A stretch of 24,674 nt of DNA from DATILI01 sp035476635 (GCA_035476635.1 DATILI010000196.1:1-24674), one strand, 5' to 3'. Positions 7,664 through 15,445 are shown, counted from the first letter of the stretch. The notes: generated by a model from the letters alone, not told the origin. Numbers and translations: made by a program.

Positions 7664-7987
7664 TCAGACTCGGAAGCTCTCTCCGCAGCCGCAACGATCC
7701 CGCTCATTCGGGTTGTTGAACTTGAAACCTTCATTCAGGCCTTCGCGCACGAAGTCCAGCTCCGTGCCATCAATGTAGGCCAGGCTTTTGGGATCGATCA
7801 GCACCTTCACGCCGTGGTCCTCGAACACCACATCTTCAGGCGCGAATTCGTCCACGTATTCGAGCTTGTACGCAAGTCCCGAACAGCCGGTGGTCTTTAC
7901 GCCCAAGCGCACGCCCACGCCCTTGCCGCGTTTGCTGAGATAGCGGTTGACGTGGCGTGCTGCGGCTTCAGTCAGGGAGATCGCCAT
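7664..7987 (-). CDS. iscA: A-type Fe-S carrier IscA
   Basis: A-type carrier that holds and passes Fe-S clusters between IscU and target proteins. The 107-residue protein has the three invariant cysteines C35 (in TTGCSGLAY), C99 and C101 (in RCGCGESF). This matches the E. coli IscA spacing. The ATG at 7987 is 2 bp after the iscU stop. ErpA or SufA share these cysteines, but position inside the isc operon decides the assignment. Confidence 0.96.
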   Translation of the reverse strand: MAISLTEAAARHVNRYLSKRGKGVGVRLGVKTTGCSGLAYKLEYVDEFAPEDVVFEDHGVKVLIDPKSLAYIDGTELDFVREGLNEGFKFNNPNERDRCGCGESFRV

Positions 7988-7989
7988 GG

Positions 7990-8388
7990 TCAGTGGATCG
8001 CTGCGCTGGCGTGTTTCTTCTTGTAGTCGTCCACCGCGGCCTTGATGGCGTCTTCGGCCAGGATCGAGCAGTGAATCTTGACCGGCGGCAGGGCCAGCTC
8101 TTCGGCAATCTGGCTGTTCTTGAGCGCAGCCGCTTCATCCAGCGTCTTGCCCTTGACCCATTCGGTCACGAGCGAGCTCGAGGCAATGGCCGAGCCGCAA
8201 CCATACGTCTTGAAGCGCGCGTCTTCGATCACGCCGGTTTGCGGATTGACCTTGATCTGCAGCTTCATGACGTCGCCGCAAGCCGGGGCACCGACCATGC
8301 CGGTGCCTACGGTTTCGTCGCCCTTGTCAAAGGAGCCGACATTGCGTGGATTTTCATAGTGATCAACGACTTTTTCAGAATATGCCAT
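7990..8388 (-). CDS. iscU: Fe-S cluster scaffold IscU
   Basis: Scaffold on which IscS and ferredoxin build [2Fe-2S] clusters. The 132-residue protein has the ligand cysteines C37 (APACGD), C64 (YGCGSA) and C107 (KIHCSI), plus D39. The HscA recognition motif LPPVK is at 100-104. A GAGAGG ribosome binding site precedes the ATG, 8 bases away. It lies 19 bp downstream of iscS and is closely followed by iscA. Confidence 0.97.
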   Translation of the reverse strand: MAYSEKVVDHYENPRNVGSFDKGDETVGTGMVGAPACGDVMKLQIKVNPQTGVIEDARFKTYGCGSAIASSSLVTEWVKGKTLDEAAALKNSQIAEELALPPVKIHCSILAEDAIKAAVDDYKKKHASAAIH

Positions 8389-8407
8389 TTGGGGTACCTC
8401 TCAAACT

Positions 8408-9628
8408 TCAGTGCGCGGTCCATTGGATGGTCGAGATATCGACGCCATCCAGGTACATCTCCCACAGCGGGCTCAGGTCGCGCAGCTTGGCGACGTTGTG
8501 CTTGATGGTGGAGACGGCGTAATCGATTTCCTCTTCGGTCGTGAAACGGCCGATGGTCATGCGCAGGCTGCTGTGCGCCAGTTCGTCGCTTCGGCCCAGA
8601 GCGCGCAGCACATAGCTGGGTTCCAGGCTGGCCGAAGTGCAAGCCGAGCCGGACGACACCGCCAGGCCCTTGATGCCCATGATCAGCGATTCGCCTTCGA
8701 CGAAATTGAAGCTCATGTTCAGGTTGTGCGGTACGCGCTTTTCAGGGTGGCCGTTCAGGAACACCTGTTCCACATCCTTCAAGCCATTGAGCAAGCGCTC
8801 GTGCAGGGCGCGCGCCTTGGCGTTGTCCTGTGCCATTTCAAGCCTGGCCAGGCGAAAGGCCTCGCCCATGCCGACGATCTGGTGCGTGGGCAGGGTGCCC
8901 GAGCGCATGCCGCGCTCATGGCCGCCGCCATGCATCTGCGCTTCCAGGCGCACACGCGGCTTGCGGCGCACGTACAAGGCGCCGATGCCCTTGGGGCCAT
9001 AGGTCTTGTGCGAAGCCAGGCTCAGCAGGTCGACCGGCAGTGTCTTCATGTCAATCTCGACCTTGCCCGTGGCTTGCGCGGCATCGACGTGGAAGATGAT
9101 GCCCTTTTCACGGCACAACGTACCGATCGCCGGGATGTCCTGAACCACACCAATCTCATTGTTCACGAACATCACGCTGATCAGGATGGTGTCGGGACGA
9201 ATTGCAGCCTTGAGCAGGTCCAGGTCGAGCAGGCCGTCTTCCTGGACTTCCATGTAGGTGACCTCAAACCCCTGGCGCTCCAATTCCCGCATGGTGTCGA
9301 GCACGGCTTTGTGTTCGGTCTTCACGGTGATCAGGTGTTTGCCCTTGGTCTTGTAGAACTGGGCCGCCCCCTTGATGGCGAGGTTGTTGGACTCGGTCGC
9401 GCCGCTCGTCCAGACGATTTCACGCGGGTCGGCACCGATCAGCGCGGCGACCTCGTCGCGGGCCTTTTCCACGGCTTCCTCCGCTTCCCAGCCCCAGGCA
9501 TGGCTGCGCGACGCCGGATTGCCGAAGTGCTCGCGCAACCAGGGAATCATCGCGTCTACCACGCGCGGGTCCACCGGCGTGGTGGCGCCGTAATCCATAT
9601 AAATCGGGAAATGCGGAGTCATGTCCAT
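8408..9628 (-). CDS. iscS: Cysteine desulfurase IscS
   Basis: PLP enzyme that takes sulfur from cysteine for Fe-S clusters, tRNA thiolation and cofactors. The 406-residue protein has the group I desulfurase landmarks: the PLP lysine K208 in SLASHKTYGPKG, the TSGATESNN loop (74-82) and the catalytic cysteine C330 in SSGSACTSASLEPS. The start is either ATG at 9628 (MDMTPHF) or the in-frame ATG two codons later; neither has a strong ribosome binding site. The 57-bp gap from iscR contains a GCCAGCC repeat (minus strand), but no terminator. Confidence 0.97.
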   Translation of the reverse strand: MDMTPHFPIYMDYGATTPVDPRVVDAMIPWLREHFGNPASRSHAWGWEAEEAVEKARDEVAALIGADPREIVWTSGATESNNLAIKGAAQFYKTKGKHLITVKTEHKAVLDTMRELERQGFEVTYMEVQEDGLLDLDLLKAAIRPDTILISVMFVNNEIGVVQDIPAIGTLCREKGIIFHVDAAQATGKVEIDMKTLPVDLLSLASHKTYGPKGIGALYVRRKPRVRLEAQMHGGGHERGMRSGTLPTHQIVGMGEAFRLARLEMAQDNAKARALHERLLNGLKDVEQVFLNGHPEKRVPHNLNMSFNFVEGESLIMGIKGLAVSSGSACTSASLEPSYVLRALGRSDELAHSSLRMTIGRFTTEEEIDYAVSTIKHNVAKLRDLSPLWEMYLDGVDISTIQWTAH

Positions 9629-9685
9629 GGCTGGCTCTGTCTACTGGCTGGCGAAAAGAAAACGTTGATCGTTGCGGAAGGCGCG

Positions 9686-10222
9686 TCAGGATTTCGCGAA
9701 TACGTTACCCAGCGCAAAGACCGAGTTCGGCGCGTTCACCCGGATGGGCTTGACCACCGGCACGCTGGAAATCGCCCGCTTGATCGCTGGCTTGTCTTCG
9801 ATCTGAATGCCCTTGGCCAACTGCTCATCGACCAGTTTCTGCAATGTTACGGAATCGAGGAATTCGACCATGCGCTGGTTCAGCGAGGCCCACAATTCAT
9901 GCGTCATGCACCGGCCGCCGTCGCCCAGGCAATTTTCCTTGCCGCCGCATTGCGTGGCATCAATCGGCTCATCCACCGAGACAATGATGTCGGCGACGGT
10001 GATGTCCGCAGCCTTGCGGCCCAAGGTATAACCGCCACCAGGTCCACGGGTGGATTCCACCAGTTCGTGGCGACGCAGTTTGCCGAAAAGCTGTTCCAGG
10101 TAAGAAAGGGAGATTTGCTGGCGCTGGCTGATCGCCGCCAGGGTGACCGGGCCACCGTTCTGGCGCAAGGCCAGATCAATCATTGCTGTGACCGCAAAGC
10201 GGCCTTTGGTTGTGAGACGCAT
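9686..10222 (-). CDS. iscR: Fe-S cluster-sensing transcriptional regulator IscR
   Basis: Rrf2-family repressor that senses Fe-S status by binding a [2Fe-2S] cluster. The 178-residue protein has an N-terminal winged helix (MRLTTKGRFAVTAMIDLAL, SYLEQLFGKLR, GPGGGYTLGR). Its cluster site has C92, C98, C105 and H108. The second cysteine spacing is six residues rather than the five of E. coli IscR (C98/C104). The C-terminal tail after about residue 145 is Val/Pro-rich and variable in the family. An excellent AGGAG lies 6 bases before the ATG. Upstream are IscR-type operators, so the operon is probably autorepressed. Confidence 0.96.
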   Translation of the reverse strand: MRLTTKGRFAVTAMIDLALRQNGGPVTLAAISQRQQISLSYLEQLFGKLRRHELVESTRGPGGGYTLGRKAADITVADIIVSVDEPIDATQCGGKENCLGDGGRCMTHELWASLNQRMVEFLDSVTLQKLVDEQLAKGIQIEDKPAIKRAISSVPVVKPIRVNAPNSVFALGNVFAKS

Positions 10223-10228
10223 CGCAAG

Positions 10229-10235
10229 CTCCTTT
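10229..10235 (-). promoter_or_regulatory. Strong ribosome binding site of iscR
   Basis: AAAGGAG on the minus strand, 6 bases before the ATG at 10222, fixes the iscR start. It is the best ribosome binding site in the isc operon. Confidence 0.85.
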
Positions 10236-10248
10236 CCATGAGGCTTGG

Positions 10249-10341
10249 CTACCGTAAATCACCTCGAAAAGCGCAAATCCGCTCCGAGGTCCCGCCTCCG
10301 CCCACCGAAGCGCAGCTATTAACAGCGTTCGGCCCATTCAT
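10249..10341 (-). CDS. Possible 30-codon leader ORF upstream of iscR
   Basis: An ATG at 10341 opens a 30-residue frame ending TAG at 10249-10251, entirely within the predicted iscR leader. The peptide contains two cysteines (positions 10 and 23) and a GGGG run. Its last codons overlap an RNA hairpin. The upstream AAAAG is a weak ribosome binding site and I recognise no family. In GC-rich DNA a chance ORF of this size is common, so this is tentative and listed only because of its position. Confidence 0.15.
   Translation of the reverse strand: MNGPNAVNSCASVGGGGTSERICAFRGDLR
10261..10290 (-). other. Hairpin in the iscR leader
   Basis: ACCTCG pairs with CGAGGT (6 bp), and an inner AGCG/CGCT stem (4 bp) is separated by an asymmetric bulge, with a 6-base loop. 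No T-run follows in either direction, so it is not a terminator. It lies 38 bases upstream of the iscR ATG and could be a leader RNA structure or chance. Confidence 0.35.
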
Positions 10342-10349
10342 CGTCGGCT

Positions 10350-10374
10350 TTTCTTGAGTATTTGCGTCAAGTAT
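10350..10374 (-). promoter_or_regulatory. IscR type 1 operator, site 1
   Basis: By eye the 25 bases match the published type 1 consensus (ATASYYGACTRWWWYAGTCRRSTAT) at about 20 positions. It has half-sites CTTGAGT and CGTCAAGTAT on the plus strand. It overlaps the candidate -10 region of the iscR promoter, which suits repression by cluster-loaded IscR. Confidence 0.7.
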
Positions 10375-10402
10375 AACACAAAAAGCCGATCAATTTAGTC
10401 AA
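10370..10402 (-). promoter_or_regulatory. Candidate iscR promoter
   Basis: On the minus strand a -35-like TTGACT (10397-10402) is followed by TGTTAT (10373-10378) at 18-bp spacing. A better-looking TATACT (10370-10375) overlaps it but at 21-bp spacing. Both hexamers lie inside the IscR operators. The transcript would have a leader of roughly 140 bases. The exact start site cannot be decided by eye. Confidence 0.5.
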
Positions 10403-10406
10403 GTAC
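10382..10406 (-). promoter_or_regulatory. IscR type 1 operator, site 2
   Basis: About 21 of 25 positions agree with the type 1 consensus, including the full half-site TTTAGTCAAGTA on the plus strand. It covers the -35-like TTGACT. Its GTCAAGTA element is 32 bp from that of site 1, about three helical turns. Confidence 0.7.
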
Positions 10407-10417
10407 TGTGACGCACA

Positions 10418-10442
10418 AGTCTGGATTTGATCGGTCAAGTAA
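10418..10442 (-). promoter_or_regulatory. Possible third, degenerate IscR operator
   Basis: Only the GGTCAAGTA half is well conserved; about 16 of 25 positions fit the consensus. It is listed because the same GTCAAGTA element recurs 36 bp from that of site 2 in the same orientation, upstream of the promoter. Confidence 0.35.
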
Positions 10443-10486
10443 TCCGGGGTTCCCCAGCGGGTTAACCCTTTACACATTCCCAGCAA

Positions 10487-12592
10487 TCAGGCTCGTTTGG
10501 CCGCACCGAGGATGGAAACCACATTGTCCGAACCGGGGGCACCGAAAGCCTGCTCCTTGAGCAGGGCCAACTGGTCGCGAACGCGCGCGGCTTTTTCGAA
10601 CTCCAGATTGCGCGCATGCTCCAGCATCTGCTTTTCCAGCCGCTTGATCTCCTTGGCCACGTCCTTTTCGGTCATGTCCTCGACCTTCGCGCGCTGCAGC
10701 TCAAGCTTCTCGGCTTCCTTGCCGGCCTTTTCGCTGTAGACGCCGTCGATGAGGTCGCGCACCTTCTTGACAATGCTGCGCGGCGTTATGCCATGCAGCG
10801 CGTTGTGGGCAACCTGGCGGGCGCGCCGGCGCTCGGTCTCGCCGATAGCCTTTTGCATCGAATCGGTCATCCGGTCGGCGTAAAGAATGGCGCGCCCGTT
10901 CAGGTTGCGGGCTGCGCGGCCGATGGTCTGGATCAGCGACCGCTCGGAACGCAGGAAGCCCTCCTTGTCCGCATCCAGAATCGCCACCAGCGACACCTCC
11001 GGAATGTCCAGGCCCTCGCGCAGCAGATTGATGCCAACCAGCACGTCGAATGTGCCCAACCGGAGGTCGCGCAGGATCTCAACGCGCTCCACGGTATCGA
11101 CATCGCTGTGCAGATAGCGCACCTTGACGCCGTTGTCGCTCAAATAGTCAGTCAACTGCTCGGCCATGCGTTTGGTGAGAGTGGTGATCAGCACACGTTC
11201 GTGCTTGTCGGCACGGATGCGAATCTCCTGCAGCACGTCGTCGACCTGGTGTGTGGCGGGCCGCACTTCCACCTCCGGGTCGACCAGCCCGGTGGGCCGC
11301 ACCAGTTGCTCGACCACTTGGCCGGCGTGCTGTTGCTCATACGCGGCCGGTGTTGCCGAGACAAAGACGACCTGGCGCATGCGCTGCTCGAACTCTTCCA
11401 GCTTCAACGGCCGGTTGTCCAGCGCCGATGGCAGGCGAAAGCCATACTCCACCAACGTGGTCTTGCGCGCGCGGTCGCCGTTGTACATCGCGCTCAGCTG
11501 GCCGATCATCTGATGGCTTTCATCCAGGAAGATCAGCGAGTCCTTGGGCAAATAGTCGGTCAGCGTGCTCGGCGGATCGCCCGGCGCGGCGCCCGACAAA
11601 TGGCGCGTGTAGTTCTCGATACCCTTGCAGTGCCCTACCTCGCTGAGCATCTCCAGGTCGAAGCGCGTGCGTTGCTCCAGGCGCTGGGCTTCCACCAGCT
11701 TGCCTGCGGCCACCAGCTCCTTCAACCGTTGATCGAGCTCGATCTTGATGGTTTCCACGGCGGCCAACACCTTGTCGCGCGGCGTGACATAGTGGCTGGA
11801 CGGATAGATCGTGAAGCGCGGAATTTTCTGGCGAATGCGCCCGGTCAACGGGTCCAGCAACTGCAACGACTCGATTTCGTCGTCAAACAGCTCGATTCGG
11901 ATCGCCAGCTCGCTGTGCTCGGCAGGAAACACATCGATGGTGTCGCCGCGCACCCGGAACTTGCCGCGCGAGAAGTCCTGCTCGTTGCGCTGGTATTGCA
12001 TGCGGATCAGCTGGGCAATCACGTCGCGCTGGCCCATTTTGTCGCCGGTGCGCAAGGTCATCACCATGCGGTGGTAGCTCTCGGGCTCGCCGATGCCGTA
12101 GATCGCCGAAACCGTGGCCACGATCACCACGTCGCGGCGCTCCAGGATGCTTTTGGTGCAGGACAGGCGCATCTGCTCGATGTGCTCGTTGATGGCCGAG
12201 TCCTTCTCGATGAACAGGTCGCGCTGCGGCACATACGCCTCGGGCTGGTAGTAGTCGTAGTAGCTGACGAAATACTCGACGGCGTTCTTCGGAAAGAACT
12301 CGCGGAATTCGCTGTAGAGCTGTGCCGCCAGCGTCTTGTTTGGCGCGAAAACGATAGCTGGCCGACCTAATCTGGCAATGACGTTGGCCATGGTGAAGGT
12401 CTTGCCCGATCCGGTCACGCCCAGCAGCGTCTGGAACACTTCGCCATCCTTTACCCCTTCCACAAGCTGGACAATCGCGGTCGGCTGATCACCCGCTGGG
12501 GGATACGGTTGGAACAATTCGAACGGCGAATCAGGAAAGCAGATGAACTCGCCTAGTTGCTTTTCAGGAATGGCTTCAATCACTTCTTGCAT
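10487..12592 (-). CDS. uvrB: UvrABC excision nuclease subunit B
   Basis: Damage-verification helicase of nucleotide excision repair, loaded by UvrA and joined by UvrC. The 701-residue protein carries Walker A GVTGSGKT (58-65), the beta-hairpin motif YYDYYQPEAYVP (111-122), the DESH box in IFLDESHQM and helicase motif VI in QTIGRAARN. The C-terminal UVR domain (KEIKRLEKQMLEHARNLEFE) binds UvrC. The ATG at 12592 gives about 20 residues before the conserved FELFQPYPPAGDQP block. No LexA-type CTGT-N8-ACAG box is evident upstream. Downstream, 10443-10486 contains the palindrome GGGTTAACCC but no T-run terminator. Confidence 0.98.
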   Translation of the reverse strand: MQEVIEAIPEKQLGEFICFPDSPFELFQPYPPAGDQPTAIVQLVEGVKDGEVFQTLLGVTGSGKTFTMANVIARLGRPAIVFAPNKTLAAQLYSEFREFFPKNAVEYFVSYYDYYQPEAYVPQRDLFIEKDSAINEHIEQMRLSCTKSILERRDVVIVATVSAIYGIGEPESYHRMVMTLRTGDKMGQRDVIAQLIRMQYQRNEQDFSRGKFRVRGDTIDVFPAEHSELAIRIELFDDEIESLQLLDPLTGRIRQKIPRFTIYPSSHYVTPRDKVLAAVETIKIELDQRLKELVAAGKLVEAQRLEQRTRFDLEMLSEVGHCKGIENYTRHLSGAAPGDPPSTLTDYLPKDSLIFLDESHQMIGQLSAMYNGDRARKTTLVEYGFRLPSALDNRPLKLEEFEQRMRQVVFVSATPAAYEQQHAGQVVEQLVRPTGLVDPEVEVRPATHQVDDVLQEIRIRADKHERVLITTLTKRMAEQLTDYLSDNGVKVRYLHSDVDTVERVEILRDLRLGTFDVLVGINLLREGLDIPEVSLVAILDADKEGFLRSERSLIQTIGRAARNLNGRAILYADRMTDSMQKAIGETERRRARQVAHNALHGITPRSIVKKVRDLIDGVYSEKAGKEAEKLELQRAKVEDMTEKDVAKEIKRLEKQMLEHARNLEFEKAARVRDQLALLKEQAFGAPGSDNVVSILGAAKRA

Positions 12593-12700
12593 GAGGGGTC
12601 CCTACGTCAGCCCTTAAAATTGGGGTCAACCCGGCAGAGTACAACAGGTCCGGGGCCCTCGCTACTGACAGTATCCGACACTCATCCAAGGATTAATTTC

Positions 12701-13897
12701 ATGTCTCTCTTCACCGCCGTCGAAATGGCCCCGCGCGACCCCATCCTGGGCCTCAACGAGCAATTCAACGCCGACACCAACCCCAGCAAGGTCAATCTCG
12801 GCGTCGGCGTGTACTACGACGACAACGGCAAGCTGCCCCTGCTCAATTGCGTGCAAGCGGCCGAAAAGCAAATGATCGAATCGCCCAAGCCGCGCGGCTA
12901 CCTGCCGATCGACGGAATTCCCGCCTACGACGCGGCTGTCAAGGCCTTGGTGTTCGGCGCCGACAGCGAGCCAGTGAAGAGCGGCCGCATCGCCACCGCC
13001 CAGGGTATCGGCGGCACGGGCGGCCTGAAGATCGGCGCCGACTTCCTGAAAAAGATCAGCCCCGATGCCAAGGTGCTGATCAGCGACCCGAGCTGGGAAA
13101 ACCACCGTGCCCTGTTCACCCAGGCCGGTTTCGTGGTGGAAAGCCATCCCTACTACGACGCGGCCAAGCGCGGCGTCAATTTCGACGGCATGCTGACGGC
13201 CCTGGACGCCGCCGCGGCCGGGACCATCGTTGTATTGCACGCCTGCTGCCACAACCCGACCGGCTATGACATCACACCCGCCCAGTGGGACCAGGTCATC
13301 GCCACGGTCAAGGCGCGCAAGCTGACCCCGTTCCTGGACATGGCCTACCAGGGCTTTGGCCACGGCATCGCCGAGGACGGCGCGGTCATCGGCAAATTCG
13401 TAGCCGCAGGGCTCGACTTTTTCGTCTCCACATCATTCTCCAAGAGCTTCAGCCTCTATGGCGAGCGCGTGGGCGCGCTGTCGGTGCTGTGCCACAGCAA
13501 GGAAGAAGCCGACCGTGTACTGAGCCAGCTCAAGCTCGTGATCCGCACCAACTACAGTAACCCGCAGATCCACGGCGCCACCGTGGTCGCCAACGTGCTC
13601 AACACGCCCGCACTGCGCGCGCAGTGGGAGCAGGAGCTGGCCGAAATGCGCGTACGCATCAAGGCGATGCGCCAGAAGCTGGTGGACGGGCTCAAGGCCG
13701 CCGGCGTCAAGCAGGACATGGGTTTCATCACCAGCCAGATCGGCATGTTCAGCTACTCGGGACTGACCAAAGACCAGATGGTGCGTCTGCGCACCGAGTT
13801 CGGCGTGTACGGCACCGATACCGGCCGCATGTGCGTCGCCGCGCTCAACGGCAAGAACATCGACTACGTCTGCGCCTCGATCGCCAAGGTCGCCTGA
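12701..13897 (+). CDS. Aspartate/aromatic amino acid aminotransferase (class I)
   Basis: PLP transaminase of the AspC/TyrB subgroup, moving amino groups between aspartate or aromatic amino acids and 2-oxoglutarate. The 398-residue protein has the PLP lysine K248 in STSFSKSFSLYGERVG, the cofactor-binding HACCHNPTGYD (180-190) and FLDMAYQGFG (211-220). The substrate-carboxylate arginine is in TGRMCVAALN near the C-terminus. I chose the ATG at 12701, preceded by AAGGAT. A 48-codon upstream extension runs into the divergent uvrB and has no family support. AspC and TyrB cannot be separated by eye, so no symbol is given. Confidence 0.95.
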   Translation: MSLFTAVEMAPRDPILGLNEQFNADTNPSKVNLGVGVYYDDNGKLPLLNCVQAAEKQMIESPKPRGYLPIDGIPAYDAAVKALVFGADSEPVKSGRIATAQGIGGTGGLKIGADFLKKISPDAKVLISDPSWENHRALFTQAGFVVESHPYYDAAKRGVNFDGMLTALDAAAAGTIVVLHACCHNPTGYDITPAQWDQVIATVKARKLTPFLDMAYQGFGHGIAEDGAVIGKFVAAGLDFFVSTSFSKSFSLYGERVGALSVLCHSKEEADRVLSQLKLVIRTNYSNPQIHGATVVANVLNTPALRAQWEQELAEMRVRIKAMRQKLVDGLKAAGVKQDMGFITSQIGMFSYSGLTKDQMVRLRTEFGVYGTDTGRMCVAALNGKNIDYVCASIAKVA

Positions 13898-13900
13898 CGC

Positions 13901-14488
13901 TTGGCCGCCACTGCCGGGCAGTTCATCCAGGATGCGCTGCAAAACCGCCATAACCGGGCGATCCTGGATCGCCTGGGCGCCCTGGCCCTGCCCGATGCCT
14001 GGCTGGTCGCGGGATGCCTGTTCCAGACCGTCTGGAACCTGCGCTCGGGCCATGCGCCCGAGGCCGGCATCAAGGACTACGACCTGTTCTACTTCGATGC
14101 GAGCGACCTCTCGGCCTCAGCTGAAGCCTACGTACAGACACGGGTGCAAGACTGCTTTGCCGACCTTGGCGTGCCGATCGAAATCAAGAACCAGGCCCGC
14201 GTTCATACCTGGTATCCCGCGTACTTCGGCTACCCCTACGCGCCGCTGGCCAGTTCGCGCGACGGCATGGACCGGTTCCTGGTGCGCTGCACCTGCGTCG
14301 GCCTGCAGCCGTCGGCGAGCGAAGGCTTGACGCTTTACGCGCCCAATGGCGTGGATGACCTGTACCAAGGGATTTTGCAGCCCAACGCCCTGTGCAACCA
14401 CCGGCCGCTGTTCGAGCAAAAGGCCGCCAGCTATCAATCCCGCTGGGACTGGCTGGAAACCCTGGACTTCGCAGACGCGCCGCCCTAG
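13901..14488 (+). CDS. Nucleotidyltransferase family protein (DUF925/COG3575-like)
   Basis: A 195-residue protein resembling the uncharacterised nucleotidyltransferase-fold family PF06042. Visible elements are LVAGCLFQTVWN (35-46) followed by GIKDYDLFYFD (56-66), whose DYD carboxylates fit a metal-binding nucleotidyltransferase site. WYPAYFGYPYAPL lies mid-protein and EGLTLYAPNGVDDLYQG near the end. The substrate is unknown in the family. The start is TTG at 13901, three bases after the aminotransferase stop, which suggests translational coupling; no other in-frame start precedes the conserved region. The stop shares CTAG with that of the convergent dioxygenase. Confidence 0.83.
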   Translation: MAATAGQFIQDALQNRHNRAILDRLGALALPDAWLVAGCLFQTVWNLRSGHAPEAGIKDYDLFYFDASDLSASAEAYVQTRVQDCFADLGVPIEIKNQARVHTWYPAYFGYPYAPLASSRDGMDRFLVRCTCVGLQPSASEGLTLYAPNGVDDLYQGILQPNALCNHRPLFEQKAASYQSRWDWLETLDFADAPP

Positions 14489-15330
14489 CCCCAAACCACC
14501 GACCGCATCGAGATCGAGGCCGCCTGGAAGCTGGTGTTGAAAATCCGCGGCATCTCCGTTGTCTCCGCCGCACCCGCGGCATGCAACAGCGGCAGGTAGT
14601 GGTCATAGGTGGGGTGCGCCAGCTGCGCCACCTGCCCCAGCTTCTGGAACTCCTGCAGCGCGCCAAGCCGCCCATTTTTCAGGTGTTCACCGATCACGTT
14701 GTCGAATTCGATGGCCCAGTCGTAGGCCTGGCTGGCGGCTGCGTCGCGCCGGGTGGCGCGCAGGTTGTGCACGATGTTGCCGCTGCCCACAATCAGCACG
14801 CCGCGCTCGCGCAAGCTCTTGAGCTGTTGGCCCAGCGCGTAGTGCTCGGCGGGCGGCCGGCCATAGTCCATGCTGAGCTGCAGCACCGGGATGTCGGCCT
14901 TGGGAAACATGGGCTTCAGGACCGACCAGGTGCCGTGGTCATAGCCCCACTCCTGCTTGTCCAGCCCGACCGGCGGCGCCTTGATTCCCCGGCTGATTTC
15001 CTGCGCGACGATCGGGGCGCCAGGCGCCGGGTACTGCTGGTCAAAAAGCGCCTGTGGAAAACCGCCGAAGTCGTGAATGGTCTTGGGCCGGGCCATGCCT
15101 GTCAGGTGCCAGCCAGTCGTCAGCCAATGGGCCGAAATGCACAGGATCAGCTGTGGCTTGGGGTACTTCGCGCCAAATTCGCCTCCAAGCGCCTGCCAGC
15201 TCTGGCGGTAGGCGTTGTCCTCGATCGCGTTCATCGGGCTGCCATGGCCAATGAACAACACCGGCATGCGCGGGGATTTCTTCAGGCTCTGGAGCTGGTC
15301 CAGCGCAGCGGCATCGGTCGTCTCGGTCAT
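14485..15330 (-). CDS. ygiD: Extradiol dioxygenase, 4,5-DOPA dioxygenase type (LigB family)
   Basis: A 281-residue class III extradiol dioxygenase, one-domain LigB type. YgiD-like enzymes cleave the ring of L-DOPA and related catechols. The metal-site histidines appear in GHGSP (H29), SAHW (H68), YDHGTW (H132) and AHPTYDHY (H239). The start at 15330 is chosen because AGGAGG precedes it by 4 bases. An in-frame ATG at 15390 would add 20 residues beginning MLRRTFFTVAGGLGATLGGL, which resemble a twin-arginine signal peptide, so an exported form cannot be excluded. The physiological substrate is unknown. It is convergent with the nucleotidyltransferase gene and divergent from phaZ. Confidence 0.88.
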   Translation of the reverse strand: MTETTDAAALDQLQSLKKSPRMPVLFIGHGSPMNAIEDNAYRQSWQALGGEFGAKYPKPQLILCISAHWLTTGWHLTGMARPKTIHDFGGFPQALFDQQYPAPGAPIVAQEISRGIKAPPVGLDKQEWGYDHGTWSVLKPMFPKADIPVLQLSMDYGRPPAEHYALGQQLKSLRERGVLIVGSGNIVHNLRATRRDAAASQAYDWAIEFDNVIGEHLKNGRLGALQEFQKLGQVAQLAHPTYDHYLPLLHAAGAAETTEMPRIFNTSFQAASISMRSVVWG

Positions 15331-15334
15331 CAAG

Positions 15335-15340
15335 CCTCCT
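15335..15340 (-). promoter_or_regulatory. AGGAGG ribosome binding site favouring the shorter dioxygenase start
   Basis: A perfect AGGAGG on the minus strand lies 4 bases before the ATG at 15330, whereas the upstream ATG at 15390 has no such element. In the longer frame the same bases encode Leu-Gly-Gly-Leu, so the match could be coincidental. Confidence 0.6.
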
Positions 15341-15396
15341 AGCGTGGCGCCTAGGCCACCGGCAACAGTGAAAAATGTTCTTCGGAGCATATTGTC

Positions 15397-15445
15397 GGCA
15401 TGCTTTCAATCGTTTTGTTTTATAACCATCGTTGAGAGGCATGCT
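15397..15445. repeat. Two copies of GGCATGCT, 41 bp apart
   Basis: GGCATGCT occurs at 15397-15404 and 15438-15445 in the same orientation, between the divergent dioxygenase and phaZ genes. Each contains the palindrome GCATGC, and the spacing is close to four helical turns. A regulator-binding pair is possible, but two 8-mers can arise by chance. Confidence 0.25.

Noticed and set aside
8411..10357. 648-codon open frame on the plus strand opposite iscS and iscR
   Set aside because: It is antisense to two certain genes. Its composition (Gln/His/Ala/Gly/Val/Leu-rich) is what the complementary frame of GC-rich coding DNA produces, and no domain is recognisable.
10443..10486. Terminator for uvrB built on GGGTTAACCC and GGGGTTCCCC
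   Set aside because: The palindromes are short and no T-run follows on the minus strand; there is not enough to call a terminator.
10616..12370. 584-codon open frame on the plus strand opposite uvrB
   Set aside because: Shadow of uvrB in the complementary frame; no ribosome binding site or family.
12593..12700. LexA box or clear promoters between uvrB and the aminotransferase gene
   Set aside because: A minus-strand TTGACC is present, but it has no matching -10 at proper spacing, and no CTGT-N8-ACAG box was found.
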